Translations under genes and position numbers: made by a program
The notes under the pieces: generated by a model
What the model saw: the letters and a program-made list of their open reading frames with translations, nothing else
Databases searched by the model: none
What the model was told of the DNA's origin: nothing
NCBI GenBank assembly: GCA_035691865.1
Contig: DASSIM010000132.1
Coordinates: forward strand, 1 to 14,150
Source of the DNA: Nitrosopolaris sp035691865
GTDB taxonomy: Archaea; Thermoproteota; Nitrososphaeria; Nitrososphaerales; Nitrososphaeraceae
DNA: 14,150 nt
Direction of reading: 5' to 3'
Shown: positions 1 through 7,313 of the stretch, in pieces
Layout: every line of letters begins with the position of its first letter
How positions within the stretch are numbered: the first letter of the stretch is position 1

Positions 1-1393
1 CAGACCAGCTATTACTACTGCTGGCTGCCAGCTGAAAAATATGGTACAATGCATGATCACTCCCAATCACAAAGACTTCTAACCTACCGTCAGAGTTTTG
101 TCCCGCTACTGGATTGCTTATTATATAGCCACCCAAACTAGTATATCCAGACCAACTATTAGTACTGCCCGCAGCGAGCTGAAATTTATGATACAGGGCA
201 TGAGTAGACCCTATAACAAAAACTTCCAACCGGCCGTCAGAATTACGAGCTACAGCTGGATTGCCGATTACATAGCCACCCAAACTAGCAAATCCAGACC
301 AACTAGTACTTCCAGCTGCTAACTGGGATGCATGAAGCAGAGCATGGTCAGCCCCTATAACAAACACTTCTAACCGGCCGTCCGTGTTCTGTGTCACAAC
401 AGGACTACCAATTAAATTGCCACCCAAAGTACTATAGCCAGTCCAGCCACTACTACCACCCGCTAAAATCTGTGACTTGTGATACAGAGCATGGTCAGCC
501 CCTATAACAAACGCTTCTAACCGGCCGTCAGAATTACGAGCTATAGCTGGATCACCCAGTAAATTACCACCTAGAGTACCAAACCCGGACCAACGATTAG
601 AGCCTGAGGTGGTTTGGGCAGTTACCTTATTGACGGTGGTGGTAGGTAATGATGAGTTAACTGTTATGGATACTGTTGCAATATTGCTATCTACTCCCCG
701 ACCATCAGTGGTTTTGTATGTATAGCTATCAGTACCTGAGAATCCTGAGTCTGGAGTGTAAAACACGAAATTAGAGACGATTCCAGGAGTTATTGTACCG
801 TGCTGCGGGTTTCCTACCACAGAGAACTTTAGTACATCTCCTGGAATTGGGTCAGTGCCTGTTAGAGTAAGTTGTATAGGTGTACCTGAATCGGTTAGGA
901 TATTTTTATTATCGGCAGTAGGACGAGGCGTGGGTGCGTTAACTGTTATAGATACTGTTGCAATATTGCTATCTACTCCCTGACCATCAGTGGTTTTGTA
1001 TGTATAGCTATCAGTACCTGAGAATCCTGAGTCCGGAGTATAGACTACACTATTAGAAGTGGTACCAGAGGTTAATGTACCATGCTGTGCAAGGGCTAGC
1101 ACAGAGAACTTTAGTACATCTCCTGGAATTGGGTCAGTGCCTGTTAGAGTAAGTTGTATAGGTGTACCTGAATCGGTTAGGATATTTTTATTATCGGCAG
1201 TAGGACGAGGCGTCATGGCTGTGGAGATAGTGTTTGAAAGCTGCCCGTACGCGTTGTGAGTCCAATTAATTTGAGAAATGCCAGTCTCAACGATGGAAAA
1301 TAAAAGGACACTCATTAATGAGAAAAATATGGCTCTATCTAGGGGATATGTTATTTTTTTTCCCAAAAGACTCGGGTTTGAGCTCACTTTCAC
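1..1393 (-). CDS. Exported Ig-like repeat plus PLL-type lectin beta-propeller surface protein (3' end beyond window)
   Basis: The minus frame is open from a GTG at 1393 (just after an in-frame TAG) to the left edge, giving 464 residues. A second GTG at 1387 is also possible. Residues about 21-35 are a hydrophobic export segment. Residues 61-154 and 155-248 are two near-identical 94-residue beta-sandwich repeats (TPRPTADNKNILTD, YTPDSGFSGTDSYTYKTTDG), as in bacterial Ig-like/cadherin-like tandem domains. From W268 come four complete and one started 48-49-residue blades with W-x-G...LGG, NSDGRLEVFVIG and DHALYH motifs, the signature of PLL-like fucose-binding lectin propellers; those have seven blades, so about 150 residues are probably missing. 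Function by homology: surface glycan binding or adhesion. The sugar specificity cannot be read from the sequence. A TAAATAC element about 25-30 nt upstream suggests a leaderless transcript. Confidence 0.85.
   Translation of the reverse strand, partial: MKVSSNPSLLGKKITYPLDRAIFFSLMSVLLFSIVETGISQINWTHNAYGQLSNTISTAMTPRPTADNKNILTDSGTPIQLTLTGTDPIPGDVLKFSVLALAQHGTLTSGTTSNSVVYTPDSGFSGTDSYTYKTTDGQGVDSNIATVSITVNAPTPRPTADNKNILTDSGTPIQLTLTGTDPIPGDVLKFSVVGNPQHGTITPGIVSNFVFYTPDSGFSGTDSYTYKTTDGRGVDSNIATVSITVNSSLPTTTVNKVTAQTTSGSNRWSGFGTLGGNLLGDPAIARNSDGRLEAFVIGADHALYHKSQILAGGSSGWTGYSTLGGNLIGSPVVTQNTDGRLEVFVIGADHALLHASQLAAGSTSWSGFASLGGYVIGNPAVARNSDGRLEVFVIGSTHALYHKFQLAAGSTNSWSGYTSLGGYIISNPVAGQNSDGRLEVFVIGSDHALYHIFQLAASSSNSWS
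3..594 (-). repeat. Tandem 144-147-nt repeats encoding lectin propeller blades
   Basis: The Trp-containing anchor recurs near 588, 441, 297, 150 and 3, giving spacings of 147, 144, 147 and 147 nt (49, 48, 49 and 49 codons). Each unit carries the DGRLEVFVIG core. The array continues past the left edge. The units are less alike than the upstream Ig-like copies. Confidence 0.85.
650..1213 (-). repeat. Two direct 282-nt repeats encoding Ig-like domains
   Basis: Two tandem copies (932-1213 and 650-931) share long identical DNA stretches, for example the block around 1111-1213 against 829-931. They diverge mainly in the middle, where one copy encodes LALAQHGTLTSG and the other VVGNPQHGTITPG. The period is exactly 94 codons. 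Such identity at the DNA level points to recent duplication or gene conversion. Confidence 0.85.
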
Positions 1394-1415
1394 CTATTGA
1401 CCCATCGAAGACTAG

Positions 1416-1423
1416 GTATTTAC
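1416..1423 (-). promoter_or_regulatory. Possible TATA element of the lectin gene
   Basis: The minus strand reads CGTAAATAC about 25-30 nt upstream of the GTG start, which fits an archaeal TATA box with an almost leaderless transcript. It is assigned from position and AT content only. Confidence 0.35.
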
Positions 1424-1747
1424 GAGAATGGGATACTTTTACCAATATTCGATATAGTTAGTTTCGCTTGTTATGATGTATATGATAGGAAAAGCTTAAA
1501 CATGTACTGGTATATGTGGTTCTTGTACTAGTTGATTGTAATTCTTCAATCCTAAGTTTCAACTAATATGCATCCGATTTTCTTTTTGTAAAGTAAGATG
1601 CGGGTTTTGGCTTTCGTGCTCATGACCGATAAGAGTCAACTTGCGAGCAGAATAACTAAAATATAGATATTCAGCTATTACCAGCCTGGTGGTAATTTTC
1701 CCCAAAAAAGAATAATTTTCCATTACTTATGTGCAAATACCAGTTTA
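1424..1747. other. Intergenic stretch, no gene seen
   Basis: No frame on either strand shows protein-like composition. The stretch lies between the lectin gene promoter and the broken AbrB-like gene, is AT-rich, and has no strong hairpin or tRNA-like structure that I could find. Confidence 0.5.
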
Positions 1748-1949
1748 TTATTTCTTAGTCTTACCTGCTTTTCTAACCACGATAGCCATTTGGCCATTGA
1801 CAACTTCCCAACTCTAATCCAATTGATCACCTTCATTCAGACGTCATTGGTTAAGGATATTAGTTGGAACCACACTGTGTATAGAACAAGACTTTTTGTT
1901 TGATGTAAGCTTTATTTAAAATTGTGGTCATAGCTGTACTTCTACGCAT
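1748..1949 (-). pseudogene. Decayed AbrB/SpoVT-like DNA-binding protein gene
   Basis: Read on the minus strand, MRRSTAMTTILNKAYIKQK (start codon 1949-1947) leads into KVLFYT. A +1 shift near 1871-1884 then continues as VVPTNILNQ, stop, RLNEGDQLD, stop, SWEVVNGQMAIVVRK and AGKTKK, ending at TAA 1748-1750. The order, a VPTNIL-type strand, then EGDQL, then WEVVNGQMAIVV, is that of the swapped-hairpin AbrB fold, which makes small dimeric DNA-binding regulators. The two internal stops (TGA at 1844-1846, TAG at 1814-1816) sit where family members would carry Trp, each one base from TGG. The open frame extends upstream to 2066, but that part is not recognisable. With one frameshift and two nonsense codons this is most likely a dead gene. 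The family call comes from pattern memory, not a search. Confidence 0.6.
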
Positions 1950-2196
1950 TCTTTTAAAGCCACCAGATGGTTCCCTCTTACGGTTCCAAGACTTGCACAG
2001 TGTTTGATGATTTTCTAATTTGTCTTCACGACCATTTCTCACACTGTCTCTTTGCCCATGTTCCACTATGGACGTCTATATCAATTGATTTTTCAAAACA
2101 AAATTCGATTTGATAATTGTGTTATATTAGTTAGATCGATAATGTACAAACCTGCATCATAGATTCTTGATATGATTTCGTATATTGTTTGTTACA

Positions 2197-2208
2197 AATT
2201 ATATATAC
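2197..2208 (+). promoter_or_regulatory. TATA box of the 247-aa gene
   Basis: An AT-only run (AAATTATATATA) lies about 40 nt before the ATG at 2245. It would place the transcript start near 2226-2232 and give a short leader. Confidence 0.45.
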
Positions 2209-2244
2209 AATGGATTTGTCTATTGACCGTATTAGTGAATCATA

Positions 2245-2988
2245 ATGGATATTAGTGGACAGTACACAAAAGAGATTCAAGAGCAATTAAAATATACTGC
2301 AACGTGGCTGCCTAATGTCCGCATTTCATTGGGTGATGTTGGAACACTACAAGATCATGAATTTCACCCCCAAGGTAATTTGAGCGATTTTGGTATAGCA
2401 TTCGAGACCTCAGAGGGAACAGGTCAGGCAGAATTTGATTATGCTTCTAAAGATGGTGTCTCGGTTCAGGTCAAGCTAGTTGGCGAAGCGCCTCCGCTAG
2501 GATCAACACTAGCACAAGCTGATGCGGGCGTCACGATAAAATTTGGCCGCGAAAATGCAGTGTTGTTTAGAGCCACGCGATGCACATCGAGTCGAATAAG
2601 AAACATAAATGCGTTGGGGAGAACAATAATTGAAAAATCCAGTAATAACGATTGGCAGAAAGAACTAGCTGTAGTAACACAGGTGATATCAGCTGAAGGT
2701 ACCACCATCATTATCTCTCATGGGAACAACTCCCAGATTGAGCTTTCTGCAAAGGGAAAACTAGAGCCAGGAAAGGTGAATTTGGCAGATGTAAGCGCAG
2801 ATTTTAATATCTCCAATGAATCTAATATTGCAACCCGCTTTGTTGCCGAACCGAACATGACTCCTTTATTTGAGGCATGGGGACTGACTCATAGCCCATG
2901 GTCGCGACAAAAATTCGTACCTCATGGTTTCAGAGATAATGGATTGGAATTTGGTAAAGTTGGTTATGATGATTATGCGTCAACCTAA
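2245..2988 (+). CDS. Conserved-looking cytoplasmic protein of unknown function, 247 aa
   Basis: I do not recognise a named family. There is no signal peptide, membrane segment, or nucleotide-binding or metal-binding motif. The N-terminus (IQEQLKYTATWLPN, then ISLGDVG, residues about 11-33) reads like a conserved motif followed by a mixed alpha/beta body. Residues about 85-180 alternate short hydrophobic stretches (AGVTIKFG, AVVTQVIS, TTIIISHG), suggesting a beta-rich core. The C-terminus is polar, with several Trp/Phe residues. The gene stands alone, is preceded by a clear TATA-like element, and has broken or doubtful genes on both sides, so context gives no hint of function. Protein-like composition, length and the lack of internal breaks make it a real gene. 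The opposite-strand frame inside it is a shadow. Confidence 0.85.
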   Translation: MDISGQYTKEIQEQLKYTATWLPNVRISLGDVGTLQDHEFHPQGNLSDFGIAFETSEGTGQAEFDYASKDGVSVQVKLVGEAPPLGSTLAQADAGVTIKFGRENAVLFRATRCTSSRIRNINALGRTIIEKSSNNDWQKELAVVTQVISAEGTTIIISHGNNSQIELSAKGKLEPGKVNLADVSADFNISNESNIATRFVAEPNMTPLFEAWGLTHSPWSRQKFVPHGFRDNGLEFGKVGYDDYAST

Positions 2989-3227
2989 TGTTCGCCTAGT
3001 GTACATTTTCTTGCTTTCTAACGTCACATGCTTTTAGGGATATAGAATTAGGACGGTTTCTAAGGAAAACAAAAAAAATAGCTTATTATTATATGCCTTA
3101 CAAAAATAGTATTATTTACTTACTATCAGTGCATCGTCTGTTCCCTAGAATTTATCGGCGATCCAATCCTTTCCTTGAATTCGTCTTGATTCAAGTTCCC
3201 AGATTTCTGCAAGAGGAGCTTGCTAAT

Positions 3228-3374
3228 ATGACGAAATATTATTGCTATTATCCAGAATTTTTCTATTCATTGAAATCATCTCTCACTATTCTTTCCCTAC
3301 TCTTAGCAGGACCCCTTATTCCTGTACATCCGACTCATCCGACTCAAAACCAGTCTAAAACTTTTTTTTCTTAG
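3228..3374 (+). CDS. Possible small exported peptide, 48 aa
   Basis: An ATG at 3228 follows a purine-rich AAGAGGAGC about 8-16 nt upstream, one of the few Shine-Dalgarno-like sites in the window. The product starts MTKYYCYYPEFF, has a hydrophobic stretch (SLTILSLLLAGPLIPV, residues about 19-34) and ends in a short Pro/Thr/His tail (HPTHPTQNQ). The frame is open upstream to an ATG at 3093, but that extension lacks protein-like features. The last codons overlap a run of eight T. It may be a secreted peptide, the truncated leader of a former exported protein, or a chance frame. Confidence 0.3.
   Translation: MTKYYCYYPEFFYSLKSSLTILSLLLAGPLIPVHPTHPTQNQSKTFFS
3362..3369 (+). terminator. T8 run, possible archaeal terminator
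   Basis: Eight consecutive T residues fall at the end of the 48-aa frame. Archaeal RNA polymerase stops at T-rich runs without needing a hairpin. Its overlap with the last codons is an argument against the small frame. Confidence 0.3.
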
Positions 3375-3645
3375 CAATGAATCTCTTTTATTCAAGGGTC
3401 AAGTACAAAAAAATGCAACAATTACTTTACTAGGCTGGGAATGAAACAATTAGAGTGCTGATGCATACGTTCGGTAATAATATGTGCAAATCCGACCACT
3501 CTCTTTAAGTGGCTCCCATATTTTTAGCAGTCAGTGTACAAGAAAGGTTCTTCAAAAAGGCGTTGTTGAGAAAGTGGGGAAAAAACAAAGATGCATAAAG
3601 ACTCAATTGGGGAGTGTCATTATTCAGTATTATTTTTAGTATACG
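3375..3645. other. Intergenic stretch with a small hairpin
   Basis: No credible coding frame. CCACT at 3496-3500 can pair with AGTGG at 3508-3512 (7-nt loop), followed shortly by TTTTT. This is weak terminator-like structure and nothing more is visible. Confidence 0.4.
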
Positions 3646-3653
3646 CATTTATA
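3646..3653 (+). promoter_or_regulatory. TATA box of the serine hydrolase gene
   Basis: CATTTATA lies 26-33 nt upstream of the ATG at 3679. This spacing places the transcript start within a few bases of the start codon, and no Shine-Dalgarno site is present, so the message is probably leaderless. Confidence 0.45.
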
Positions 3654-3678
3654 GTGGCATAATATAAACAACAAAAAA

Positions 3679-4875
3679 ATGCAAAAACTGGTGCTTACAA
3701 TGGGTGTCATAATTGTTCTGGTTACAGGCCTCCTGCTACCAGGAACGTCGACACATTTTACAAATGCTTATTCTACCACATCCACAAATTCTTCTATGAA
3801 TGAGGAAATACCAGCCCCAGTCAAGAGTTTCATTCTTAATCAAATAGTTAACAAATCCAAAGCTGCTATGGTTGTAGGCTTTGTAGATCCTAATGGCACT
3901 CGCATATTTAGTTTTGGAAATATGTCAAAAGCACATAACGTACCTGTAAACGAAAACACATTATTTGATATAGGTTCCATCACTAAGACGTTAACTACCC
4001 TACTTTTAGCCGATATGGTAGAGCAAGGGATAGTTAATTTGACTGATCCAATTGAAAAGTATCTGCCTGCTAGTGTAAAAGTGCCTGAGTATAAGGGAAC
4101 AAAGATAACACTTGCAGACTTGGCAACACATACCTCAGGACTGCCTTTTTTGCCTTCAAACATTTGGATAAATAATAAAGTTGGAGGAATGATTAACTCG
4201 AATTACACGGCAAATCAGATGTACAAGGCCTTATCTAATTTTACTCTAACAAGGGAGCCAGGTTCAAAATTTCAATATTCAGACTTTGGCTTGGGGTTGC
4301 TTGGATATATATTATCTTTGAAAGCAGGTGTTCCATACGAGCAGCTAGTTAAAGATAGAGTTCTTAATGTCCTGGGAATGAATGATACTAAAATTACTCT
4401 CTCACAGAATGATATCAAGAATAGGTTTCCTGTCGGCCATCAAGATGGCAGAGAGATCAATACACCAACAATACCTACAGTAATAGAAGGGGCAGGAGCA
4501 TTTCGATCAACTGCTAGTGATTTATTAAAATATCTATCTACTAACCTTGGTTTGCTTCATACTAAATTAGATTCTGCAATCCAATTACAACATTTGATAA
4601 GACATCCAGGTACTTATCCTCCTGCAAATCCGATGAATTATAATGAATATGTCGCATTAGGATGGCGAGTACTTACTAATCTTGGAACAGAGACGTTAGC
4701 TCATGAGGGAGAAATCAATGGTTGGGAAGCCTTTGTAGGCTTTACCCCCGTGAAACAAGATGGTGTTGTATTGTTGTGTAGTTGTGACTCCAGAGACGTA
4801 GATATGAATACCCTTGGTTTTGTATTATTACATCTAACAGGAACAAAAAATCTGCCTGCGAAGACTGGGAGCTGA
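3679..4875 (+). CDS. Exported class C beta-lactamase-like serine hydrolase
   Basis: A 398-aa protein of the serine beta-lactamase/penicillin-binding-protein-like family. Residues about 4-31 are a signal peptide (LVLTMGVIIVLVTGLLLPG). The catalytic S-x-x-K motif is S100-I-T-K103 within FDIGSITKTLT. The second motif, normally Y-x-N, reads Y200-S-D202. The third, equivalent to KTG, is H342-E-G344, and HxG is common in esterase and D-amino-peptidase relatives. LATHTSGLP (148-156) is another family hallmark. Length is normal and the domain is complete, so the enzyme is probably active outside the cell. These families hydrolyse esters, amides or D-amino-acid peptides. Archaea lack murein, so antibiotic resistance or cell-wall work is not implied, and scavenging or defence against bacterial products are alternatives. 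Several N-x-S/T sequons suggest glycosylation. The opposite-strand frame at 3840-4163 is a shadow. Confidence 0.92.
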   Translation: MQKLVLTMGVIIVLVTGLLLPGTSTHFTNAYSTTSTNSSMNEEIPAPVKSFILNQIVNKSKAAMVVGFVDPNGTRIFSFGNMSKAHNVPVNENTLFDIGSITKTLTTLLLADMVEQGIVNLTDPIEKYLPASVKVPEYKGTKITLADLATHTSGLPFLPSNIWINNKVGGMINSNYTANQMYKALSNFTLTREPGSKFQYSDFGLGLLGYILSLKAGVPYEQLVKDRVLNVLGMNDTKITLSQNDIKNRFPVGHQDGREINTPTIPTVIEGAGAFRSTASDLLKYLSTNLGLLHTKLDSAIQLQHLIRHPGTYPPANPMNYNEYVALGWRVLTNLGTETLAHEGEINGWEAFVGFTPVKQDGVVLLCSCDSRDVDMNTLGFVLLHLTGTKNLPAKTGS

Positions 4876-5532
4876 ATTCATACGACTATTCAGTAGTGCC
4901 AATGTCAAAAACTAGGTGCCATTAAGTTTCGACCCTCTCACTCTCTGTAAATAGCTCCCTTATTTTCTAACCCAACAAGAAACCCTCTACTATATGTTTA
5001 TGATTGCTATGCTGAAGTATTCTGCCTGCCAGCCGATAACACATTATCCTCCACTTCCAGGAGGTCCAAGAAGCTTTGTTGTTGAGCAGTATGGTCATTG
5101 TCGACTACGACTAGCCCCGACACAAAGTAGTGCCAGCGACAGGAACATCAAGATCGAACAGCATACTAATGGGTATTAATGCCCTAAACACAACCATGTT
5201 TTGGAAACCATATTCGAAGCCAAAGGTAAAACTTTAGATATTAAGAGTACTACGAAAAGCATTATTATCTACAGAGGTCTTAAATATTCTAGAGATTGTT
5301 GTACATCGACAGAAACCCTTGTTTACTTCATTGAGATCTTGCCTTTTTCAGATCCTAAGGTGCCCTATACTAATGCTACTATATTGGTAGCATAGGGTGT
5401 TAGGGAATGTTACAGCACAAGATGTCGGAATCAAGCTTCTATAATACCAGGAATATAACCCAGACCCTACCAATGCCAGAAAGGTAGCAAATGTTAAGTA
5501 GCAGTCATGAAGATCAGTAATAGAGAAATGAT
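4876..5532. other. 657-nt gene-poor stretch with hairpins
   Basis: Short open frames at 4994-5179 and 5201-5395 have no recognisable composition, signal peptide or upstream site, and I do not call them. CCTCC (5048-5052) can pair with GGAGG (5060-5064), and a much longer imperfect hairpin lies at 5354-5404. The region could carry a non-coding RNA, the long leader of the gene at 5533, or an eroded gene. Confidence 0.5.
5354..5404. repeat. Long imperfect inverted repeat
   Basis: The left arm CCTAA, CCCTAT, GCTAC is matched in order on the right by GTAGC, ATAGGG, TTAGG around a 7-nt loop (TATATTG). That gives 16 pairs interrupted by one internal loop (GGTG facing TG) and one 6-nt bulge (ACTAAT). 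It starts about 180 nt before the secreted Cys-rich protein gene. It may be an RNA structure, a protein-binding palindrome or a mobile-element remnant. There is no T-run after it, so it is not a plain terminator. Confidence 0.6.
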
Positions 5533-7101
5533 TTGCAGCTAATCCAATTGCATTGTTTGGCGGCATTATTCAGCGTCTTTTTGCTCTTATCCATGCCACT
5601 CTTGATAGGATATAGCCCTTCTTTTGCATCAGCAAAACAAAAAGGTTCTGGTGCATCCGGTAGTAGCGATGGAGGTAATAATACTAGACAAACAGGAAAC
5701 AACAATGGTGGCAATACAGGTGGCAACACGGGTTCAACCAACCAACAACAATGTTCTAACGGAATGCACTTTGACAACAAGCAAAACACATGTGTAAACG
5801 ACACGCCAAATCAGCAAGCTCAAATAGGAACAAAGTCTACGCTGAATGCAACGACACCACCAAATTGTGTCGGCGAAACCCATCACGATGTGAAAACAGG
5901 TCTATGTGTATCTAACTCTATTCCCCTTACCGATGGAAGTTGTGTAGCTGGATGGCAAATTTCTCCACAAAACGATTGTACCAAGATTCCAATAACACCA
6001 GCAACACAATCAAAACAGAGCAATAATACTGGGACAGTCGCAAACGGAGTAAAAACACTGATAGGACCAATACTAACAGGACCAGTACTACCAGGAGGAG
6101 ATAGTATTCTGAAATCCCATATTCTCAATTCCCCTTTTCTTCTATGTGGTCCAGGGCTCCATTATGATCAAACATATGGCAAATGCCTCGACAAGAATGG
6201 CCTGATAACCACCTTGGACTGTACTGGAGAAACCCATGCTAATCCTTTAACAAATCAGTGTGAGCCTGATTCTCAGCATCTTCCGAGTGGTCTTGATCCA
6301 TGGCACAATGGAGGATGTACGCAGGGATTTCATATTGATAATGTACTAGATCCTACAGGACAGATATGCTTCCCAGAAACAACAACTGGAACATCAACAC
6401 CGTCAACGCCATCAACACCATCAAACCAGAGTAATAATAGTAAAACAGGCGGCGGAGGAAATGGAACAACAACAGCCGGTAATAAAAGTAGTACTACTAC
6501 AGCCTCGCCACACATACAGAGCAACAAAACTTCTACAAATACTAGCACGGCCTCACCACATACACAGACCAACAAAACTTCTACAAATACTAGCACAGTT
6601 ATCAATCAAAATACCGTGAGAAGCCAGGCAGGGGCACGTGGAATGGCAGCCTCACCCTCTATTAGCACCGGCCCAGCATACACTCAAACCCCATCGATGA
6701 GCATGTGGTCATTAAGTCTAGGAAAATCAAACTTTCCAAAGCAAGGACTTAGGTTACTAGCTAATCTGAAACCATTTGGAACGATTGGAGTACCATACAC
6801 ACTTGATATATCACTTAACCTCCCAAGCACTAATGTGAGTCTTATTGCTGCACAGATAACAAATGCTGGACTACAACATGCAGTTATTATTCCGATTAAC
6901 AAGACGGCAGAAGGAACAGCTGGAGAATCCCTATTCCAGGCGGAGATAGGACAGACAATCACAGGTATCAATCCATTTACAAGACAACCTGATGCTATAT
7001 CTGGCGGCGGTGCTACCGACTTGTTGATTTTGAATCATAGCAATAGTGATATTGTATTCAATGATGATAGTGGGGCTACAATGACGTTAAGATATAGATA
7101 G
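5533..7101 (+). CDS. Secreted Cys/Asn/Thr-rich protein with six Cys-His modules and a C-terminal beta domain
   Basis: A 522-aa product. The only usable start is TTG at 5533, because TAG closes the frame at 5521-5523 and the overlapping ATG at 5528 reads into TAA. Residues 1-34 are a signal peptide ending SFASA. A Gly/Asn-rich linker (40-72) is followed by six Cys modules: C74-H79-C87, C112-H117-C125, C137-C149 (no His), C205-H210-C218, C230-H235-C243 and C262-H267-C279. Four fit C-x4-H-x7-C exactly, with GxH in the middle of most. Residues 285-375 are a Ser/Thr/Pro/Asn stalk with many N-x-T sequons and a 16-residue tandem repeat. Residues 390-522 are a compact, probably beta-rich domain without Cys. 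There is no obvious C-terminal anchor. I recognise no catalytic domain. An S-layer-associated or extracellular matrix protein is a guess from architecture; the Cys pairs suggest disulfides or metal sites. Confidence 0.85.
   Translation: MQLIQLHCLAALFSVFLLLSMPLLIGYSPSFASAKQKGSGASGSSDGGNNTRQTGNNNGGNTGGNTGSTNQQQCSNGMHFDNKQNTCVNDTPNQQAQIGTKSTLNATTPPNCVGETHHDVKTGLCVSNSIPLTDGSCVAGWQISPQNDCTKIPITPATQSKQSNNTGTVANGVKTLIGPILTGPVLPGGDSILKSHILNSPFLLCGPGLHYDQTYGKCLDKNGLITTLDCTGETHANPLTNQCEPDSQHLPSGLDPWHNGGCTQGFHIDNVLDPTGQICFPETTTGTSTPSTPSTPSNQSNNSKTGGGGNGTTTAGNKSSTTTASPHIQSNKTSTNTSTASPHTQTNKTSTNTSTVINQNTVRSQAGARGMAASPSISTGPAYTQTPSMSMWSLSLGKSNFPKQGLRLLANLKPFGTIGVPYTLDISLNLPSTNVSLIAAQITNAGLQHAVIIPINKTAEGTAGESLFQAEIGQTITGINPFTRQPDAISGGGATDLLILNHSNSDIVFNDDSGATMTLRYR
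6502..6597 (+). repeat. 48-nt tandem repeat, two copies
   Basis: Copies at 6502-6549 and 6550-6597 differ at only a few bases and encode ASPHIQSNKTSTNTST and ASPHTQTNKTSTNTST. They lie in the glycosylation-type stalk. A shorter 9-nt repeat (STP codons) precedes them near 6392-6426. Confidence 0.85.
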
Positions 7102-7313
7102 TCATCTGTCCATTCAGAAGCATATCCTATTATTTTATTTTAATATGCTGTACCAACCCGAAATCTATCAATTACTATGCCATGTGTGAAGTGACTGACT
7201 AGTCCGAATACCGGCTGACTTGCAATTCAACGGGTGTGAGTAACTCGTCTTTGCTTTGTGTTATCAGCTGTGGCGATGGTATTTGGAAATAGTAGTTGCT
7301 ATCGACATGCCCA
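7102..7313. other. Convergent intergenic region
   Basis: Lies between the ends of the Cys-rich protein gene and the MEDS gene. TATTATTTTATTTTAAT at 7128-7144 is T-rich on the plus strand and could end the first transcript. Nothing else is evident. Confidence 0.35.

Noticed and set aside
98..322. Plus-strand 74-aa frame with internal repeats
   Set aside because: Its repetition is inherited from the lectin blade repeats coded on the minus strand.
1059..1259. Plus-strand 66-aa frame
   Set aside because: Antisense shadow of the Ig-like repeats.
4994..5395. Two short plus-strand frames (61 and 64 aa)
   Set aside because: No motif, signal peptide, ribosome site or promoter; the second needs a TTG start. 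Composition is unlike neighbouring proteins.
5514..6971. Minus-strand hydrophobic frames opposite the Cys-rich protein
   Set aside because: Antisense of Asn/Thr/Gly-rich codons yields Val/Leu/Pro-rich text; the sense frame has a signal peptide and ordered Cys modules.
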